DNA of 64,000 nucleotides from an uncultured Pirellulales bacterium (GTDB taxonomy: Bacteria; Planctomycetota; Planctomycetia; Pirellulales; Thermoguttaceae). Positions within the stretch are counted from its first letter, which is position 1. Every line of letters begins with the position of its first letter. Shown here piece by piece: positions 62,079-64,000 of this stretch. The position numbers were made by a program, and so were the translations under genes. The stretch is from the NCBI GenBank assembly GCA_938015445.1, contig CALLPE010000018.1:62001-126000 (forward strand). Direction: 5' to 3'. A model generated the notes under the pieces. The model had not been told where the DNA came from and made no database searches. It worked only from the letters and a program-made list of their open reading frames with translations.

Positions 62079-62945
62079 TCAATCTGATTGCGGCCGCACA
62101 GGCAATTCTTTTAGCAGCGCATCCAAGTAGCGTTTCGCTTGGCGGCCGGCCTGATCGGGATTGTCGATGTACGGATACAGTTCCACGGTCAACCAGCCGG
62201 TGTAGCCGGTGCGGGCGATTTCGCGCAGCGCAGCCCGCAGGTCGACCGCTCCTTCGCCCGGCACCAAGTGCTGGTGCTTTCGGGTGGCAGCGATGTCTTC
62301 TATGTGGTAGTGCTTGGTGTGCGGAGCCATTTTGGCGATCCACAGTTGCGGGTCTTGGCCCACGCAGTAGGCATGCCCGATGTCGAAGTTCAGACCGACA
62401 TGCGCCGAGCCTACTCGGCCCACGAACTCCAGGTATTGCTCGAAGGTTTCGATCAGCAGTCCCGGCTCCGGTTCGAGCAACAGCAGCACGTCCAACTGCT
62501 CGGCCAACTCGACGCAGGGCATCAGCTCGTCGTAGAAGATGGCCGCGGCGGCCTGCCACGACTGGCCTTCCTCTAGCGGCCCCCCTGGTTCGGTTTGGAT
62601 CGACTGCGCTCCAAGTTCCCGCGCCAGCCGCAACGCCCGTTTGGTATGCTCGCGGCGGATCGCCCGATAGTGCCGCTCCGGCTCGATCCACGAGGGATGC
62701 CAATAAGGCTGCCGCGGATCGGCCACGGCGTTCATCATGAAGGCGTTGATGTTGGAGATTTGCAGCCGGTGCGCTTCCAGATGGTTGCGGATGGCGGCGA
62801 TTTGCTGCGGCAACAGTCCGGCCGGCCAGGCGTGTGGCACGTCGGCCAATAGTTCCATGCCCTGATAGCCCAGCGCGGCAATGCGCGCGATTGCCTCCTC
62901 GACGGTGTGCCGCAAATAAGCGTTGGAGGAAAATGCCAATTGCAT
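62079..62945 (-). CDS. Sugar phosphate isomerase/epimerase-fold TIM-barrel protein, copy 2 (EboE-like)
   Basis: The 288-residue product from MQLAFSSNAYLRHTVEEAIA has the TIM-barrel isomerase fold: LLLEPEPGLLIET, GLNFDIGHAYC, HYHIEDI and TVELYPYIDN supply the candidate metal ligands. A GTG 15 codons upstream (62990) is an alternative start; neither has a good ribosome site. Identity with copy 1 is low overall but the metal loops match. It is 109 bp upstream of the UbiA-like gene in the same direction. The position and family mix support a role in the ebo-like pathway. Confidence 0.82.
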   Translation of the reverse strand: MQLAFSSNAYLRHTVEEAIARIAALGYQGMELLADVPHAWPAGLLPQQIAAIRNHLEAHRLQISNINAFMMNAVADPRQPYWHPSWIEPERHYRAIRREHTKRALRLARELGAQSIQTEPGGPLEEGQSWQAAAAIFYDELMPCVELAEQLDVLLLLEPEPGLLIETFEQYLEFVGRVGSAHVGLNFDIGHAYCVGQDPQLWIAKMAPHTKHYHIEDIAATRKHQHLVPGEGAVDLRAALREIARTGYTGWLTVELYPYIDNPDQAGRQAKRYLDALLKELPVRPQSD

Positions 62946-63056
62946 GGGAAGCGCGTGTTGCGGAGCTTTTCGGCTTTTGGGCCGGCCCACGATGCAGGCT
63001 CGCCGAGTTTGCCATAGGCGGCTCCATGCCCGGCGCAGCGTCGACAGGCCGGCAGT

Positions 63057-63560
63057 TTACTTGCCCTCGAGTTTCTTGCGGACAGCGGCCACCACATGCC
63101 GCGGCAAGAATCGCTCTAGTTGTTCATCGGGCGTGACGATGGCGATTTGTTTTATCAGCGAACTGGACACATGCGCCAGCTCGCCGTCGGCGATCATGAA
63201 TAGCGTCTCTACATCGGGAGCCAGGCGGCGATTGGCCATCATCATGGTCAATTCGGCGGCGATGTCGGTGATCGGGCGGACGCCGCGGATCATCACCTTC
63301 GAGCCGCATTGCTTGACGAACGATACGGCCAACCCCGTGAAGGTGCGAATCTCCACGTTGGGCAGATGGGCCGTGGCCTGCCGGATCATCTCGACCCGTT
63401 CCTGCGGCTCGAACATCGGCTGTTTTTCGATATTGATGCCCACGCCCACGATCAGCTTGTCGAACAACCGGCTGGCCCGTTCCATCACGTTCAAGTGTCC
63501 AAGGGTAATCGGGTCGAAAGAGCCGGGATAAACGGCGATTCGCGCAGATGGTTCGCTCAT
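63057..63560 (-). CDS. coaD: Phosphopantetheine adenylyltransferase
   Basis: CoaD makes dephospho-CoA from phosphopantetheine and ATP. The 167-residue product has the nucleotidyltransferase motif YPGSFDPITLGHLNV, FVKQCGSKVMIRGVRPITD and the C-terminal HVSSSLIKQIA. The start MSEPSARIAVYPG was preferred over a TTG nine codons earlier. It stands about 110 bp upstream of the second TIM-barrel gene in the same direction, but its function is unrelated. Confidence 0.95.
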   Translation of the reverse strand: MSEPSARIAVYPGSFDPITLGHLNVMERASRLFDKLIVGVGINIEKQPMFEPQERVEMIRQATAHLPNVEIRTFTGLAVSFVKQCGSKVMIRGVRPITDIAAELTMMMANRRLAPDVETLFMIADGELAHVSSSLIKQIAIVTPDEQLERFLPRHVVAAVRKKLEGK

Positions 63561-63957
63561 AAACAGCTTTTCGGGATGATCTGGCAATAGCCTCGATTTG
63601 GTGGCCGAACAATCTCAAAAACTTCCATCCAAAAACCACACGAATTACAAAACGGAATCCGACAAATTGCGAAACGGAATCTGATTGCAAAACGGAATCT
63701 GACAAACTATCAAAAAGAATCTCACAAGATGTGAAGCCGATGGCTGATTTGTCAAGGGCCTGATGGAAAAATCGCCCGGCTAGTTATATCTGGGGATGTA
63801 GATGATTCCACGAGTGGCTTGAGTCGGGCCACGAGCGGGAAAGCGAACTGTCTCTGCCTCTGGCACTTACGGCAATCTTGATGAAGCACCGCCGTCGGGC
63901 GGTACTCCGGCCGGTGTATCATAGGGCGATACTCACCGGGCGAAAAGCATTGTTCGA
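63561..63957. other. Spacer upstream of coaD with AT-rich repeat
   Basis: These 397 bp have no supported gene. A frame at 63752-63964 has HQDCRKCQRQRQ but overlaps the end of the next gene and lacks other support. A degenerate tandem array lies at 63641-63735. Confidence 0.5.
63641..63735. repeat. About 18-25-bp degenerate tandem repeat, 4 units
   Basis: Four copies of AACGGAATC(T/C)GA or a close derivative begin at about 63651, 63673, 63691 and 63714 and are joined by CAAATTGC-like spacers. Unit length varies (22, 18, about 24). It is AT-rich compared with the genes and lies about 100-170 bp upstream of coaD. Confidence 0.75.
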
Positions 63958-64000
63958 TCACCACAGTGCCGCAATCAGCCGCTCGATGTCGTCTTCATTG
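63958..64000 (-). CDS. C-terminal end of an unidentified protein (cut by window edge)
   Basis: On the minus strand the window opens inside a frame reading NEDDIERLIAALW before TGA at 63958-63960. A 'N-x-x-D/E-I-E/D-R-L-I/V-x-A-L' ending is typical of pyridoxal-phosphate enzymes of the cysteine desulfurase class, so such a gene may lie beyond the edge, but 14 codons are not enough for an assignment. Confidence 0.45.
   Translation of the reverse strand, partial: NEDDIERLIAALW

Noticed and set aside
63752..63964. Frame with HQDCRKCQRQRQ
   Set aside because: Overlaps the end of a better-supported partial gene and lacks other support; a single CxxC is not enough.

Overview
The window looks like a stretch of chromosome from a Planctomycetota bacterium, probably of the Pirellulales type (inference). 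The DNA is GC-rich. AtpF and AtpE carry signal-peptide-like leaders. There are several secreted proteins of kinds common in planctomycetes: a DUF11 protein with a Pro/Ala-rich linker, a DUF6807 protein, a double PQQ-type propeller with NWPRFRG-like blades, an EF-hand esterase and HtrA proteases. lpxD and lpxI indicate a lipid-A-bearing outer membrane. No transposase, integrase, tRNA, rRNA or CRISPR array was recognised.

Layout. 1-2.5 kb: the tail of an unidentified gene and a secreted esterase. 2.5-10.5 kb: a complete F-type ATP synthase operon on the minus strand, in the order atpI-like, B, E, F, H, A, G, D, C. 11-22.9 kb: DUF11 surface protein, site-2 protease with CBS domains, a small cysteine-pair protein, lpxI and lpxD, an NHL propeller protein paired with glpD, and a sigma-54 activator. 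23.6-39.7 kb: thioredoxin-TPR protein, EF-hand esterase, HtrA, zwf and an SDR, two small exported proteins, apgM, DUF6807 protein, an OFA-type MFS transporter and a GH38-like enzyme. 39.7-42.3 kb: PQQ-type propeller. 42.4-46.3 kb: a nitric-oxide detoxification module of quinol-dependent NO reductase, hemerythrin and Rrf2 regulator. 46.5-54.4 kb: tsaE, thiL, a second HtrA, rpmE-prfA-prmC and an extended NDK. 54.5-56.8 kb: a membrane protein and a HEAT-repeat protein. 57-63 kb: a cluster resembling the ebo operon (TatD-like hydrolase, alkaline-phosphatase-fold protein, UbiA prenyltransferase, two TIM-barrel isomerases). The window ends with coaD and the last codons of a further gene.

The most unusual feature lies between the genes. 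Many spacers hold short, degenerate tandem repeats of 8-36 bp whose unit sequence differs at every locus. At eight genes the array begins at, or within a few codons of, the stop codon. In five of these the unit length is a multiple of three, so copies of the stop codon can stay in frame: seven TAGs 12 nt apart after the hemerythrin gene, four TGAs 18 nt apart after the propeller gene, three TAGs 27 nt apart after the DUF6807 gene. The arrays look like local duplications seeded at the ends of genes. Either they are a mutational habit of this lineage or they act in transcription or translation termination.

Second in interest are the regulatory layout of the NO module, where a near-consensus promoter is overlapped by a palindrome partly shared with the hemerythrin gene, and the ebo-like cluster, whose product is not known.
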